From NCBI GenBank assembly GCA_013154005.1, contig JAADDK010000102.1, forward strand, positions 1 through 34,914: a DNA stretch of 34,914 nucleotides. The letters are read 5' to 3'. Both the position numbers and the translations under genes were made by a program. A model generated the notes under the pieces. That model was given only the letters and a program-made list of their open reading frames with translations, searched no databases and was not told the DNA's origin. Below are positions 8,209 through 17,941 of this stretch, in pieces (position 1 is the stretch's first letter; each line of letters opens with the position of its first letter). Source of the stretch: Methanobacteriota archaeon (GTDB lineage Archaea > Thermoplasmatota > Thermoplasmata > Thermoplasmatales > Aciduliprofundaceae).

Positions 8209-9857
8209 TGAGTGCAACTGAATTTGAGGAGATTAATGCGCTCGTGCGCAGATACATAGATGTTTACGAGTTTCGCATTACTCCTGACCATCTTGAGTTT
8301 TATTTTACCAAAGGTGATGATGAGCAATTTTCAAAGAATTTCGAGGCGCTTCGACTCGCGCTTAAGAAGAAAAATCTCGTGCCCATGATTAAAAAAAGTG
8401 GCGGAGAGTACGTTCTTCTTGTGCTAAAAACGCCACAGCGTAAGTTTTTCGGGCTCTGGGTCAACATAGCGCTGCTGATTGCCACTGTGTTATCCACTAT
8501 CTGGGTGGGTATGGGCTACTATGAGGGCTATTACGGTGAGACTGATCTGTGGCACGGATTGCTGGGCGGGTTGCTGTATTTCTCCGTGCCGCTTCTTGCG
8601 ATTCTGGGCACTCATGAAATGGCCCATTACTTTGCCGCACGAAAACATAACATTGCGGCATCACTGCCGTTTTTCATACCTGCACCCACGATGCTGGGTA
8701 CACTTGGAGCGTTCATATCCATTCGTGAGCCCATTCCTGATCGGCGCGCACTGATTGATGTGGGACTTTCAGGACCCATTGCCGGGTTTCTGGTAGCCAT
8801 TCCAGTAACAATTATTGGTCTCATGCTTGGTGCTTCAAATCCGCCTCACGTGAATCCGGAGGCGATGAACGCTTATTACATATTCAACGTACCCTTAATA
8901 TACACCGCTCTTGAGTATGTGTTTCCCTCCTCAAATTTCGTCAATCCGGTTGCCATGGCCGGCTGGGTGGGCTTTGTGGTCACTGCCATAAATCTGTTTC
9001 CCATCGGCCAGTTAGACGGAGGGCACGTGGCCCGGGCACTGTTTGGCGATAAAGCTAAATATGTGAGCTACGGGTTCGCGGCGCTGCTCATCGGGCTGGG
9101 CATACTGTATCCCGGGTGGCTGTTTTTTGGCATAATTGTGGTGATGCTGGGCCTGCGGCATCCGCCCCCGCTGAACGAAATAGTGAAACTTGATAAAAAG
9201 CGGCTGGCAATTGCTGTGACCGGGTTCCTTATTCTGGGCGTGACGTTCGTGCCGGTGCCGGTGGAGTATCATCAGGTTCACGAGGATATGCAGATAACCA
9301 TAAGCGCTGACACCTCTATGTTAATTATGAACACTTCGTACAATACCACCACTGTTAGCGTGAAAGTCGTGAACAACGGAGATATGAGAGAGAACGTTAC
9401 CATAAATTTGACCGGGAATTTGCATTTAAGTCGCACACATTACGTTTTCTCTTTAGATTCGAAGAGTTCGCGCATATTAAATATTCGCGCTACAGCGCTC
9501 ACGTACGGGAAAGTTAATCTCACCGCCACGCTGCGCACGCTCACGCACATCTCAAAAGAGGCAATGCTGAATTTTACTGTTTTCAGAGTCTCTGAGAGCA
9601 TGCACTTCTCACCTGACCAGTTTGGAAAAAGCGAGTTTAACACAACTCTTATAAATGAAGGTTCAAATCGAACGGTGCATTTCATCTCACTCAACAACGT
9701 TTCTTTCAACATCACCAATGTACCATCTGATACTCTGAACATAGGTGCAAACCAGTCTAAATTGCTGCACATACTGGTGGTGGGCTCCACGGTGCTTATA
9801 GCTGCGGATTATGCCACTTATGAGGTGGCGCTTCTTCGAGTAACTCTCGGAACATAA
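8208..9857 (+). CDS. M50/site-2-protease-like membrane metalloprotease with C-terminal CARDB-like beta domains
   Basis: GTHEMAHYFAARKHN zinc motif (HExxH), NLFPIGQLDGGH motif, multiple TM helices; overlaps the alaS stop (TAATG). Confidence 0.88.
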   Translation: MSATEFEEINALVRRYIDVYEFRITPDHLEFYFTKGDDEQFSKNFEALRLALKKKNLVPMIKKSGGEYVLLVLKTPQRKFFGLWVNIALLIATVLSTIWVGMGYYEGYYGETDLWHGLLGGLLYFSVPLLAILGTHEMAHYFAARKHNIAASLPFFIPAPTMLGTLGAFISIREPIPDRRALIDVGLSGPIAGFLVAIPVTIIGLMLGASNPPHVNPEAMNAYYIFNVPLIYTALEYVFPSSNFVNPVAMAGWVGFVVTAINLFPIGQLDGGHVARALFGDKAKYVSYGFAALLIGLGILYPGWLFFGIIVVMLGLRHPPPLNEIVKLDKKRLAIAVTGFLILGVTFVPVPVEYHQVHEDMQITISADTSMLIMNTSYNTTTVSVKVVNNGDMRENVTINLTGNLHLSRTHYVFSLDSKSSRILNIRATALTYGKVNLTATLRTLTHISKEAMLNFTVFRVSESMHFSPDQFGKSEFNTTLINEGSNRTVHFISLNNVSFNITNVPSDTLNIGANQSKLLHILVVGSTVLIAADYATYEVALLRVTLGT

Positions 9858-10515
9858 GGGCGTTGTTCCACATGTCCGTGTTGTTGAACATCACATAATC
9901 ATCTTTTTCAACCATGTTTTTGAGTTTTTGCAGCTCTTCTGTGGAGTACGAGTACCTGTATTTGCCCATGCCGTGCAGCCGGTAATAGCCAAACTCACCA
10001 TACACGCGCTTGCGTAGAAACGGGTCCACCACATGTATAAGCTCCGCGTCTGAGCAGATTTTAATTATGGTCACATCTCTCCACCTTCCCCTCGGCTCCC
10101 ACGCATAGATAAAATCTCTCTCTATCACGCTGAAAAAATCCAATATGTGTTTCACATTTTCTGCGCTTTCTTCAAAACTGGGAGGGCTCTGAAACACCAC
10201 TATTCTGGCTTTAAGCGTGCGTGCCACCTCTGCAAACTGTTCCCAGCAATTAAGCACATCTTTGTTTGTCTTGAACGAGCCAAAGTCTCCAATGGTGCCC
10301 CGGTAGCGGCGATAGGTGGGACTTTTGGGCTTGTGGGTGATGCACTGAGGCGCTTTTACTGCAAACTCAAAGTGCTCAGGCGCTTCATTTCTCCATTTCT
10401 CTGCCAGCTTCGGCGACATGGGCGAATAGAACGTTTTCTGCACTTCCACCACCGAAAATTCGGAATAATACTTTTTCCGCGCCACCGGAAATCCGCAGGT
10501 GCCCACACGCGCCAT
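9796..10515 (-). CDS. DUF72 (YecE-like) family protein
   Basis: RVGTCGFPVARKKYYSEFSVVEVQKTFYSPMS...WEPRGRW...YYRLHGMGKYRYSYS pattern typical of DUF72. Confidence 0.9.
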   Translation of the reverse strand: MARVGTCGFPVARKKYYSEFSVVEVQKTFYSPMSPKLAEKWRNEAPEHFEFAVKAPQCITHKPKSPTYRRYRGTIGDFGSFKTNKDVLNCWEQFAEVARTLKARIVVFQSPPSFEESAENVKHILDFFSVIERDFIYAWEPRGRWRDVTIIKICSDAELIHVVDPFLRKRVYGEFGYYRLHGMGKYRYSYSTEELQKLKNMVEKDDYVMFNNTDMWNNALMFRELLEEAPPHKWHNPQL

Positions 10516-10549
10516 GCTGTAATAAAATGAGATGAGAGATTTAAACGTT

Positions 10550-12247
10550 TCACAGGCCCAGATAAAAAATCAGAAACGATATTATAAATCCGCCGGCGGA
10601 TAGCAGAGGCACGGCTATTTTAGCCACTTTCATGCTCTCTTTGGTGATATCGGTCATCTTTGCAAGCTGTCCGCTGGCAGCCATACGCAGTTCAACCCAT
10701 TCGGTTTTCATGTACACGCACACTTCTTCCATGTTCTCTATCGCATTTTGCACTGCCGCTTTTGCACTTTCGATTATCTTGTCCCAGTTATCCTCCGTTC
10801 CCACCGGGTTCAGGTCCATCATGGTAACGTTCACCACATGGTTATCTGTGGAAAACACCTCCACGTCTGCAAGCTCCGCAACTGCTTTTTTGATTTTCTC
10901 AGTGAGCCCTTCTTTAATGTTATTGCCATCAATAAGCACATATCCGCATTTTTTCGTGCCGCACTCAAACACTGCTGCTCTTATGCCCCCCGGCCCTATG
11001 CTGTGCCCCTCAAATTTAACAGCGCCATAGCCCATTTTTATCCGGTATTTGTTTTTTAGAGTTCTAAGTGCGTCTCTTATCTTATGTGCGTCTCTCTGAG
11101 TTAGTGTGAGCGGCAGCGAATTCTCGTTAAAATTGTTGTGTGCATCAATGGCCATCACATCTCTGAATTTATCTCTTAAAGCGTGCATTAGCATTATTCC
11201 GGTGTTGAGCTCCACATCATCAAATTCCGCGCGTGTGGGCAAGAGCGCTATAAATGCGTATTGTCCAAATCTCTGTGCCATCACACCATGGCCACCGACT
11301 TCAAACCTTACAATATCGCTCATCTCAGTATATTCACATTCCCCATCAAGCAACCTTCTAACGGTATCTGCGATTTTTCTCACATCTTCATCAGTGGCCA
11401 CGTTATTGTCATGCGTGGTGGTGGTGTGAAATACCATAAGATTATCCATGTTCAGAATTTTTTCCAGCTTGGTGGATATGTCGCTGCCGCCCACCTCGCC
11501 GAACGGGCCCGGGTGAATATACGGTGCTAAAAACACAGCTTTTATCCCGCTCTGATTTTTGAATACTATGGCCGAAATGGGAACTTTTCGGTACTCGTAT
11601 ATTCCGTAAAAGAATCGGTTCAGTTTCTCCAGGTCCTCTTTGCTCAGGCGTGCCATGTAATTGATAAACGCCGATACAAAAAACAGCGGGTCTTCCCTGA
11701 ACTCGCGTCTGAACGGTGCGGTGGAGGTGCGTATCATCAGGTACCCAATTATCAGATACACCACGGTTGCTGCGAGGAAGCTCTTAACCGAATATGGGAG
11801 AAACAGCAGAGTTATCACGATAAGCACTATGGAGTAATATGCAGATACCAGCAGAGAATAGCATTTTTTCTCGGACAGAAATGTGCGATATATTATGAAT
11901 CTGGGATATATGACCGATGAGAACGCTAAATAAAAGCCCATATAAAATCCAAACAGATAGTTGAGAATCCAGAACTGCACAAACGCCACCATGAACGTGA
12001 AAAGATTGAGCGCGGAGACGCGGTTGAGGGGGAAGTAAATGCGCAGGGCACGAATTGAGTAGTAGTCCAGTGCAATTGTAATCAGATACGGTGCGATGAA
12101 AAGAAGAAGCACATCGTGAATGTTCTGGTGAAGCAGGTACGAAAATAGCCCGATCACTCCCAGAAACACTAAAAGCGAAAATGCCGGGCTGGGGGCGGAG
12201 AATATGTGTTTTCGCAAGCTTACTATATATTTTTCTTCACTCACCAT
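10550..12247 (-). CDS. DUF2070 family archaeal membrane protein
   Basis: N-terminal multi-TM region then soluble domain (FLAPYIHPGPFGEVGGSDISTKLEK; MAIDAHNNF), matching my recollection of the archaeal DUF2070 family. Confidence 0.85.
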   Translation of the reverse strand: MVSEEKYIVSLRKHIFSAPSPAFSLLVFLGVIGLFSYLLHQNIHDVLLLFIAPYLITIALDYYSIRALRIYFPLNRVSALNLFTFMVAFVQFWILNYLFGFYMGFYLAFSSVIYPRFIIYRTFLSEKKCYSLLVSAYYSIVLIVITLLFLPYSVKSFLAATVVYLIIGYLMIRTSTAPFRREFREDPLFFVSAFINYMARLSKEDLEKLNRFFYGIYEYRKVPISAIVFKNQSGIKAVFLAPYIHPGPFGEVGGSDISTKLEKILNMDNLMVFHTTTTHDNNVATDEDVRKIADTVRRLLDGECEYTEMSDIVRFEVGGHGVMAQRFGQYAFIALLPTRAEFDDVELNTGIMLMHALRDKFRDVMAIDAHNNFNENSLPLTLTQRDAHKIRDALRTLKNKYRIKMGYGAVKFEGHSIGPGGIRAAVFECGTKKCGYVLIDGNNIKEGLTEKIKKAVAELADVEVFSTDNHVVNVTMMDLNPVGTEDNWDKIIESAKAAVQNAIENMEEVCVYMKTEWVELRMAASGQLAKMTDITKESMKVAKIAVPLLSAGGFIISFLIFYLGL

Positions 12248-12274
12248 TGCACGGGTGATTTAATGATTCCTTAT

Positions 12275-13288
12275 TTACTTTTTCGCAATGTAATGCAAAG
12301 TGTAGATTGCGCCCAGCACTAGATTCGGATAGAACGTGAGCACGCGCCACAGAACCACCACTATGCCTGCTATGCTTGCGGGCATGTGCTGTGAGTACAG
12401 TACATATGATACAAACTCTGCCAGTCCGCTGCCGCCCGGACTGATGGGAATAATTGTCACCAACACGACTATCAATTGCACGGTGAACATGAACAGCCAG
12501 TCTGGGTCCATGCCCAGTCCGATAAGAATCAATGACGGTATGGTGAAATCCACAAACCACATGAGCATGGTGAATATGAACGCCACTGCAAGGTATAGCT
12601 TGTTCATGGAGAACAGAGATTTTGTGCTCTTTGCAAAAGTATCAAACTCGTATTCGATTTTGCTCATTGTATGCTTTCTCTTTTTTTCATCTTTCACAAA
12701 CAGCCCGACCAATCTTTCAAGTTTGCCCAGCTTTTTCTTCACCTTTTCAGAGCGAATGACCATGTACGCCAGTCCCGCACCGCCCAGAATTAAAATCACC
12801 GCGACGGTAATCAGGTAATATTTAATCTCGCCTATGTCTATGTTCATACCCAACAGCAGAAAAAATACGGGCAATGCAGCGCTGAAGAATATGAAATCTA
12901 TGATTCTCTCGCCGATGGTCACCGCAGTGGCATCACCGCCGGACATGTTTCCCTCTGCAAGCATGTAGATTCTGGCCGGTTCGCCACCCATGCCGGAGGG
13001 CGTGATTGCAGCAACAAATAAATTCACCATTACTATCTTGAAGCATCTGTAAAATGGCACGTTCTCGCCCACCGACTTTGCCAGAATCTTGATTCTGAGG
13101 GACCAGAAAAACAGGTTTCCGATGTGCGCGAATATTGCGATTATTATGATTATTATGGGAATCTCTGCTATTTTGTCCAGCGCCTCAGGAGTTATGGTCC
13201 ACCAGAATATTATCGCGAGAGTCACCGCGCTTATAGCTACGGAGAGTATGAACCACAGTTTCCAGTGCTTCATTATGTTGAAACTCAT
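12275..13288 (-). CDS. Lysylphosphatidylglycerol synthase TM region/UPF0104 flippase-like membrane protein
   Basis: Multi-TM protein with GEPARIYMLAEGN and ISPGGSGLAEF motifs; ATG at 13288 overlaps the upstream gene's stop by ATGA. Confidence 0.87.
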   Translation of the reverse strand: MSFNIMKHWKLWFILSVAISAVTLAIIFWWTITPEALDKIAEIPIIIIIIAIFAHIGNLFFWSLRIKILAKSVGENVPFYRCFKIVMVNLFVAAITPSGMGGEPARIYMLAEGNMSGGDATAVTIGERIIDFIFFSAALPVFFLLLGMNIDIGEIKYYLITVAVILILGGAGLAYMVIRSEKVKKKLGKLERLVGLFVKDEKKRKHTMSKIEYEFDTFAKSTKSLFSMNKLYLAVAFIFTMLMWFVDFTIPSLILIGLGMDPDWLFMFTVQLIVVLVTIIPISPGGSGLAEFVSYVLYSQHMPASIAGIVVVLWRVLTFYPNLVLGAIYTLHYIAKK

Positions 13289-14334
13289 AGCACAACCTCC
13301 CATATTCGGTCCAGAGTTTTTTTGACATCGTATCCGCCTTTGAATCCGCGAAATCGCTCGGCTTCTTTTACCATATCTGCCACTGCCGTGCTCTCCTGCT
13401 CGGCGTAGCCGGTCAGCCCCTGGGCATTTAAAAATCTTGCAAGGTACCGCTGCTCTGGCTGTCCGGGGGTGGGAACGAACGTTGCTTTGCCACCCGTCAC
13501 ATACATATCCATTATTGTTGAGTATCCAGAACGAGATATAATAACCTTTGCGCGGTTCATGAGCATCTCACGGGTCTCAAAATCCACGTACGGGTAGATT
13601 TCTGCTTCTGTGCTCTGCACCTTTTCGTCGGGCTTTCCGAGCGTGACCACCACTTTTCCAGATAGCGTGTCCAGCTCGCCAAGCACTTTTTTCTCAAACA
13701 GTGTGCGCTGGGGCTCTGGGCCGGATATGGAGATGAGCGTATCTATATCTCTGGGTACCTCGCGTCTTCTGAACGATGAGAGTATACCCACATACTCCAC
13801 TTTCTCAGGCAGTATGAACCTCAAATTATGTGCCATTTCGCCGGATATGCCATTTTCTTTGAAGTCCGGGACAAGCACTTTTTTGAAAAATTTAGTCATA
13901 TAATGATTGTAAAGCATGGTGCCACCCCGGAGCAGCGCCAGTTTGAGCATTATTCTGAGCTGATGAATTATTATATATGATGGTTTGAATCGATTGAACA
14001 CATCGTATCTGCTATCACTTATGATAAGGTCAAAGTTTTCCTTTTTATCGATATTCAGGAATAGCCGGTGCGTTTCAATCATGTTTTTTATTACTTTATG
14101 AGAATTGGCGATAAAATACGGGAAAAACTGATGCGCTTTCTCAGTGTAGCGTATGGGAAAATCCTCCACATCGTAGAATTTCAGGTGTGGAAACTCATTT
14201 TTGAGCACGGTGAGCGCCCGGCCATGCGAGATAAGCACGACCTCATGCCCCTCTTTCAGGAGCCCGCGAATTACCGGGAAGCTACGGGTCGCATGACCTA
14301 TACCCAGTGAACACACACCGAACGCTATCTTCAT
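13285..14334 (-). CDS. Glycosyltransferase (MJ1255/VC2487-type, MurG-like fold)
   Basis: MKIAFGVCSLGIGHATRSFPVIRGLLKEGHEVVLIS... and C-terminal RSGYSTIMDMYVTGGKATFVPTPGQPEQRYLARFL; start at 14334 chosen from TATA spacing (ORF track starts at 14343). Confidence 0.88.
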   Translation of the reverse strand: MKIAFGVCSLGIGHATRSFPVIRGLLKEGHEVVLISHGRALTVLKNEFPHLKFYDVEDFPIRYTEKAHQFFPYFIANSHKVIKNMIETHRLFLNIDKKENFDLIISDSRYDVFNRFKPSYIIIHQLRIMLKLALLRGGTMLYNHYMTKFFKKVLVPDFKENGISGEMAHNLRFILPEKVEYVGILSSFRRREVPRDIDTLISISGPEPQRTLFEKKVLGELDTLSGKVVVTLGKPDEKVQSTEAEIYPYVDFETREMLMNRAKVIISRSGYSTIMDMYVTGGKATFVPTPGQPEQRYLARFLNAQGLTGYAEQESTAVADMVKEAERFRGFKGGYDVKKTLDRIWEVVL

Positions 14335-14445
14335 CTCGTGCATGATGGGAGATTAGAATATATCTTTTGTGCTATCTCAATTGATATGTGCATATGCGTG
14401 GCATTACACTCCGAAAAGTTAAAATAAGTAACAATATATGAGATT

Positions 14446-16545
14446 ATGAAAATGAAGGCCACCGAAATCCTGCATGACTGGCGAGTCCATCTTGGATTAG
14501 TTACTTTAGTGGCCATTATTTTGAGGTCTATCCCTGCGTGGATATATGCTGGATGGGGCAATGATTTTGGGATATATTATTCAATAACAATAAAGTTTCT
14601 CACCATTAAAAATCCACTTTACGATTACCCTGTGGTGTGGGGGACATCGGGGTACGGATCTTTTCCCATGCTTTATATGATAATCCTTGCTGCACATTAT
14701 ATTACCGGCCTGAGTCCGCATGTGCTTCTTCTGAAGGTTCCTCCGATTATTGGAGGTCTTACAGTTGTGCCGCTGTATTTTATTGCATATGAGTTAACAA
14801 AAAATAGATATATGGCGGTGGGGGCGGCTTTTCTTCTGGCTATAAATCCAGTTCATGTGTTTCAGACATCCATGCCCTATTTTCTCACAATAGGGCATTT
14901 CTTTCTTCTACTTTCCATATATTACTTTATTAGATGGCAGAGAACTTCAAAAAGACGGTATCTTGCCTATCTTTTTGCAGCATCGATTTCTTTGCTTCTA
15001 TCGCATCACCTTTCAAATTACATCTACATAATTTCGATAACAGGAATCACGTTTACTCTTTCAGTGTTCGGTAATTTGCCAAGAAAAAGAATAATTGAGA
15101 ACTATTTGTTTATTACTATTTTTTCAGGTGTGACCTTTGCATACTGGATAATAAGAGTGCCTGGAATGATAAATTTTATAGAGTCACCATTCCGGATGAT
15201 GATTCCATGGTATGGTGTTCTTGCAATGTTCTACGGGTTCCTACTTTTACTTCTTTTCGTATCTCTTAACTTCAGGGTCCACATGTCCGGAAAATTGTGG
15301 GCGCTCATGGAACATGCGAGTGTTAAGCGCATATTTGCCATATCACTGCTTGCAGGTATAGCCATATTTCTTTTCCTTGCAGTGGTGGGATTGCATGGAT
15401 ACAGAATCTCGATAGTTTCGGTAATTTATTCTATACCATTTCTGTTGACCATGGGGTTTATGGGAGTGGGGCTCGGAAGGCTGCATCGGGATAGGGTGTT
15501 GCTGTATTATGTGGGCGGCTGGCTGGGCGTAATCATGCTCTCGGCAATTGCCAGCGTAATCACATGGGCTTCTCTCGAGCCATGGCGACATGTGGAATAT
15601 ATGATGGAGCCCATGTCCATAATTGGTGCTTACGGAATAATCACCGTCCTCAAGAGTGAATTTAAAAATGTCTCTATAAAAAAGAGGATTATATACACTT
15701 TCAATACACCATTTTATGCGATATTGAATTATTCAACTAACGAAGCGCAGATAAGCATGCCTCATTTTCTCAGGCTCAAAAATGGGTATGCAACTCATCA
15801 ACCTCTTGAGCATAAAAAAACGGTGGATGTGGGTAAGAATATGCAAATTGCCTTTGCTGCAGTGGTTATATTCATTCTTTTGATGACTGGAGTAACCGCG
15901 ATTCCGTTTATGAACAGTATCTCCCCACCTAAGCAGGGAATATCCTATGTTGTTATGAGTGGTGTAACCTGGCTTGCTGAGAATGGCAACAAAAACTATA
16001 CTGTGGCCACTGACCATAAAATCGGAACTATGATTGCGGCATATGGGTTTAATTCAAGTTTTGAGTATGATTATAAAATATGGAACTCTACAAACTGGAA
16101 ATCGTGTATGTGGGAACTGACGGGATTGAACGGTACATATCCTCCAATAGGGTATGTGGTTATCACAAAGTACATGTGGGAGCATGGGGTGTATGGGTAC
16201 AATGATTTACAAAATCCCATAGAGCCTCCTGTACTTATGACCAACGAGAGTTATGAGAAATTTAAACACGAGCCATTTGAACTTGTGTTCTATAACTATA
16301 CTGATGATTTGAGTGACTGGGTGCAGGTGTATCGAGTGAACTGGACATATATATATGAAAATATCAATATTTCAAAGTATCAGAATGTTACCAGATCAGT
16401 ATTGCCATTGAGGGATATCCTGGGTACTATAGCCATTCCTTCTTTGCATGAATACACTGGTTGTGGCAGTACAAGGAATCTAAAAAAGATTGACGAAGTG
16501 TGCAGGGCTGAGTTTCAGAGGGAGCAATATGGAGAAGCCATATGA
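14446..16545 (+). CDS. Multi-TM GT-C-type glycosyltransferase/oligosaccharyltransferase-like membrane protein
   Basis: About a dozen predicted TM helices, N-terminal ...GWGNDFGIYYSITIKF... loop, lumenal C-terminal domain; divergent from glycosyltransferase/flippase genes. Confidence 0.7.
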   Translation: MKMKATEILHDWRVHLGLVTLVAIILRSIPAWIYAGWGNDFGIYYSITIKFLTIKNPLYDYPVVWGTSGYGSFPMLYMIILAAHYITGLSPHVLLLKVPPIIGGLTVVPLYFIAYELTKNRYMAVGAAFLLAINPVHVFQTSMPYFLTIGHFFLLLSIYYFIRWQRTSKRRYLAYLFAASISLLLSHHLSNYIYIISITGITFTLSVFGNLPRKRIIENYLFITIFSGVTFAYWIIRVPGMINFIESPFRMMIPWYGVLAMFYGFLLLLLFVSLNFRVHMSGKLWALMEHASVKRIFAISLLAGIAIFLFLAVVGLHGYRISIVSVIYSIPFLLTMGFMGVGLGRLHRDRVLLYYVGGWLGVIMLSAIASVITWASLEPWRHVEYMMEPMSIIGAYGIITVLKSEFKNVSIKKRIIYTFNTPFYAILNYSTNEAQISMPHFLRLKNGYATHQPLEHKKTVDVGKNMQIAFAAVVIFILLMTGVTAIPFMNSISPPKQGISYVVMSGVTWLAENGNKNYTVATDHKIGTMIAAYGFNSSFEYDYKIWNSTNWKSCMWELTGLNGTYPPIGYVVITKYMWEHGVYGYNDLQNPIEPPVLMTNESYEKFKHEPFELVFYNYTDDLSDWVQVYRVNWTYIYENINISKYQNVTRSVLPLRDILGTIAIPSLHEYTGCGSTRNLKKIDEVCRAEFQREQYGEAI

Positions 16546-16951
16546 AGTTATTGATCATACTGCAGATATCGGGATAATTGTACGGGGCAATACTGTGGAA
16601 GAGCTTTTTGAAAAAGCGGCATATGCCATGTTTGATTTAATTACCGATGCTGAAAAAATTGATGCTATTGGCAAGTATCGAGTGAGTGTATCCTCGCCTA
16701 CTCTTGAGGATTTACTTGTCGATTATCTATCCGAATTGCTTTATGTGTTCAGTGTGGAATACTGTGTGATGTGCGATTTTAATGTGATTATTCACAAGAC
16801 TGATGACGGCTATTTCCTGAAGGGTGTTGCTCTCGGCGAGCCTCTTAATAAGGAAAAACATAATATTAAGCTTGAAATCAAAGCGGTTACATATCACGAG
16901 CTCGAAATAAATTTAAAAGAAGGATATGCTAAAGTGCTTTTTGATATCTGA
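16529..16951 (+). CDS. Archease (RtcB co-factor protein)
   Basis: MEKPYEVIDHTADIGIIVRGNTVEELFEKAAYAMFDLITD...KAVTYHELEI; canonical archease motifs. Overlaps the upstream gene by 17 nt. Confidence 0.93.
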   Translation: MEKPYEVIDHTADIGIIVRGNTVEELFEKAAYAMFDLITDAEKIDAIGKYRVSVSSPTLEDLLVDYLSELLYVFSVEYCVMCDFNVIIHKTDDGYFLKGVALGEPLNKEKHNIKLEIKAVTYHELEINLKEGYAKVLFDI

Positions 16952-17653
16952 TTATTCAAAGATTGGACCCAGAATGTTGATTTTTCCATTATTGAACTCA
17001 AATGCAAATTTTTCCATGCTGTGTTTGGCTGTTCTCATTTTCTCTACCTGCATATATCTGACCAAACGCCCGCGGGATCGATCCACACCAAGGTGAATAA
17101 TCCCGTCCACCAAGAAGCCTTCATTGCCAATGTACGATACTCCGCCGCCCAGTTGCTCTTCCATGATAACAAACGAAAATAGGTTATAGCTGCGTAGAGT
17201 GCGCATGAAGTAAAACATCTGCTGTCTGAGATTGCTTGTGTCGGGAATGATTGAATAAAGGGCACCCAGAGAGTCCAAGGTGAAGAATGAGAATTTATCT
17301 TTCATCTCCTCTTTGAAATGCACAACCATCTTTTCTATGAGAGCGAGGTAATCCACCATCTCCTGCTCTCCGAGAAGCAGATCCATCTCTCTCAAATCGC
17401 TTATATCAGAGACCTGCATGTTCTTTGTGAGTTTTATGCCCAAGCTCTCCATATTTGCAAGGTGCGAATCTACAGGCTCTTCCAGAGTGGTGTATAAGCC
17501 GAATTCACCTGTTTTATTGAGATAATTTGTCATCACAGTGTACGCAAACGTCGTTTTCATTGAACCCGGTGGTCCCACTATTAGAATTACTTTGGGTCGG
17601 TCAACATCAGCCATAAATATCTTTTCCAGACCTGGGACTGTGTGAAAGAGCAT
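16952..17653 (-). CDS. Single-domain RecA/KaiC-like ATPase
   Basis: Walker A GPPGSMKTTF, Walker B-like FFTLDSLGALYS; KaiC-like layout. Confidence 0.85.
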   Translation of the reverse strand: MLFHTVPGLEKIFMADVDRPKVILIVGPPGSMKTTFAYTVMTNYLNKTGEFGLYTTLEEPVDSHLANMESLGIKLTKNMQVSDISDLREMDLLLGEQEMVDYLALIEKMVVHFKEEMKDKFSFFTLDSLGALYSIIPDTSNLRQQMFYFMRTLRSYNLFSFVIMEEQLGGGVSYIGNEGFLVDGIIHLGVDRSRGRLVRYMQVEKMRTAKHSMEKFAFEFNNGKINILGPIFE

Positions 17654-17704
17654 AGATGAATATAGTAATCTATGATTTAATACTTTTCCCGCATAAAAAG
17701 ATGC

Positions 17705-17941
17705 TCAATCCCCACTTATTGGCGGATATACTGAGATTTCATGGCTGTTGATTACCATCTCGGGTGGTGCATAATGTCCGTTTACTGAGACTTCTATTTC
17801 CTCATTTTTAAGTACTGGATGTTTTTCTCTGAGTATGTTTAAAAACTGTTCTACTGTGCAGTTTTCTTCTAAATCTATTAATTCTGAATACTTTCCCAGC
17901 TCCACTGCGAGTCTTCCAAAATATTTTACCCGGATTTTCAT
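17705..17941 (-). CDS. MoaD/ThiS-family ubiquitin-fold protein with non-canonical C-terminus (…PPISGD)
   Basis: MKIRVKYFGRLAVELGKYSELIDLEENCTVEQFLNILREKHPVL...VSVNGHYAPPEMVINSHEISVYPPISGD; beta-grasp pattern; final codons AGT GGG GAT TGA. Confidence 0.88.
   Translation of the reverse strand: MKIRVKYFGRLAVELGKYSELIDLEENCTVEQFLNILREKHPVLKNEEIEVSVNGHYAPPEMVINSHEISVYPPISGD

Noticed and set aside
7408-8217. 269-aa minus-strand ORF antisense to the 3' end of alaS
   Set aside because: Shadow ORF over conserved alaS C-terminal sequence; low-complexity His/Leu-rich translation.
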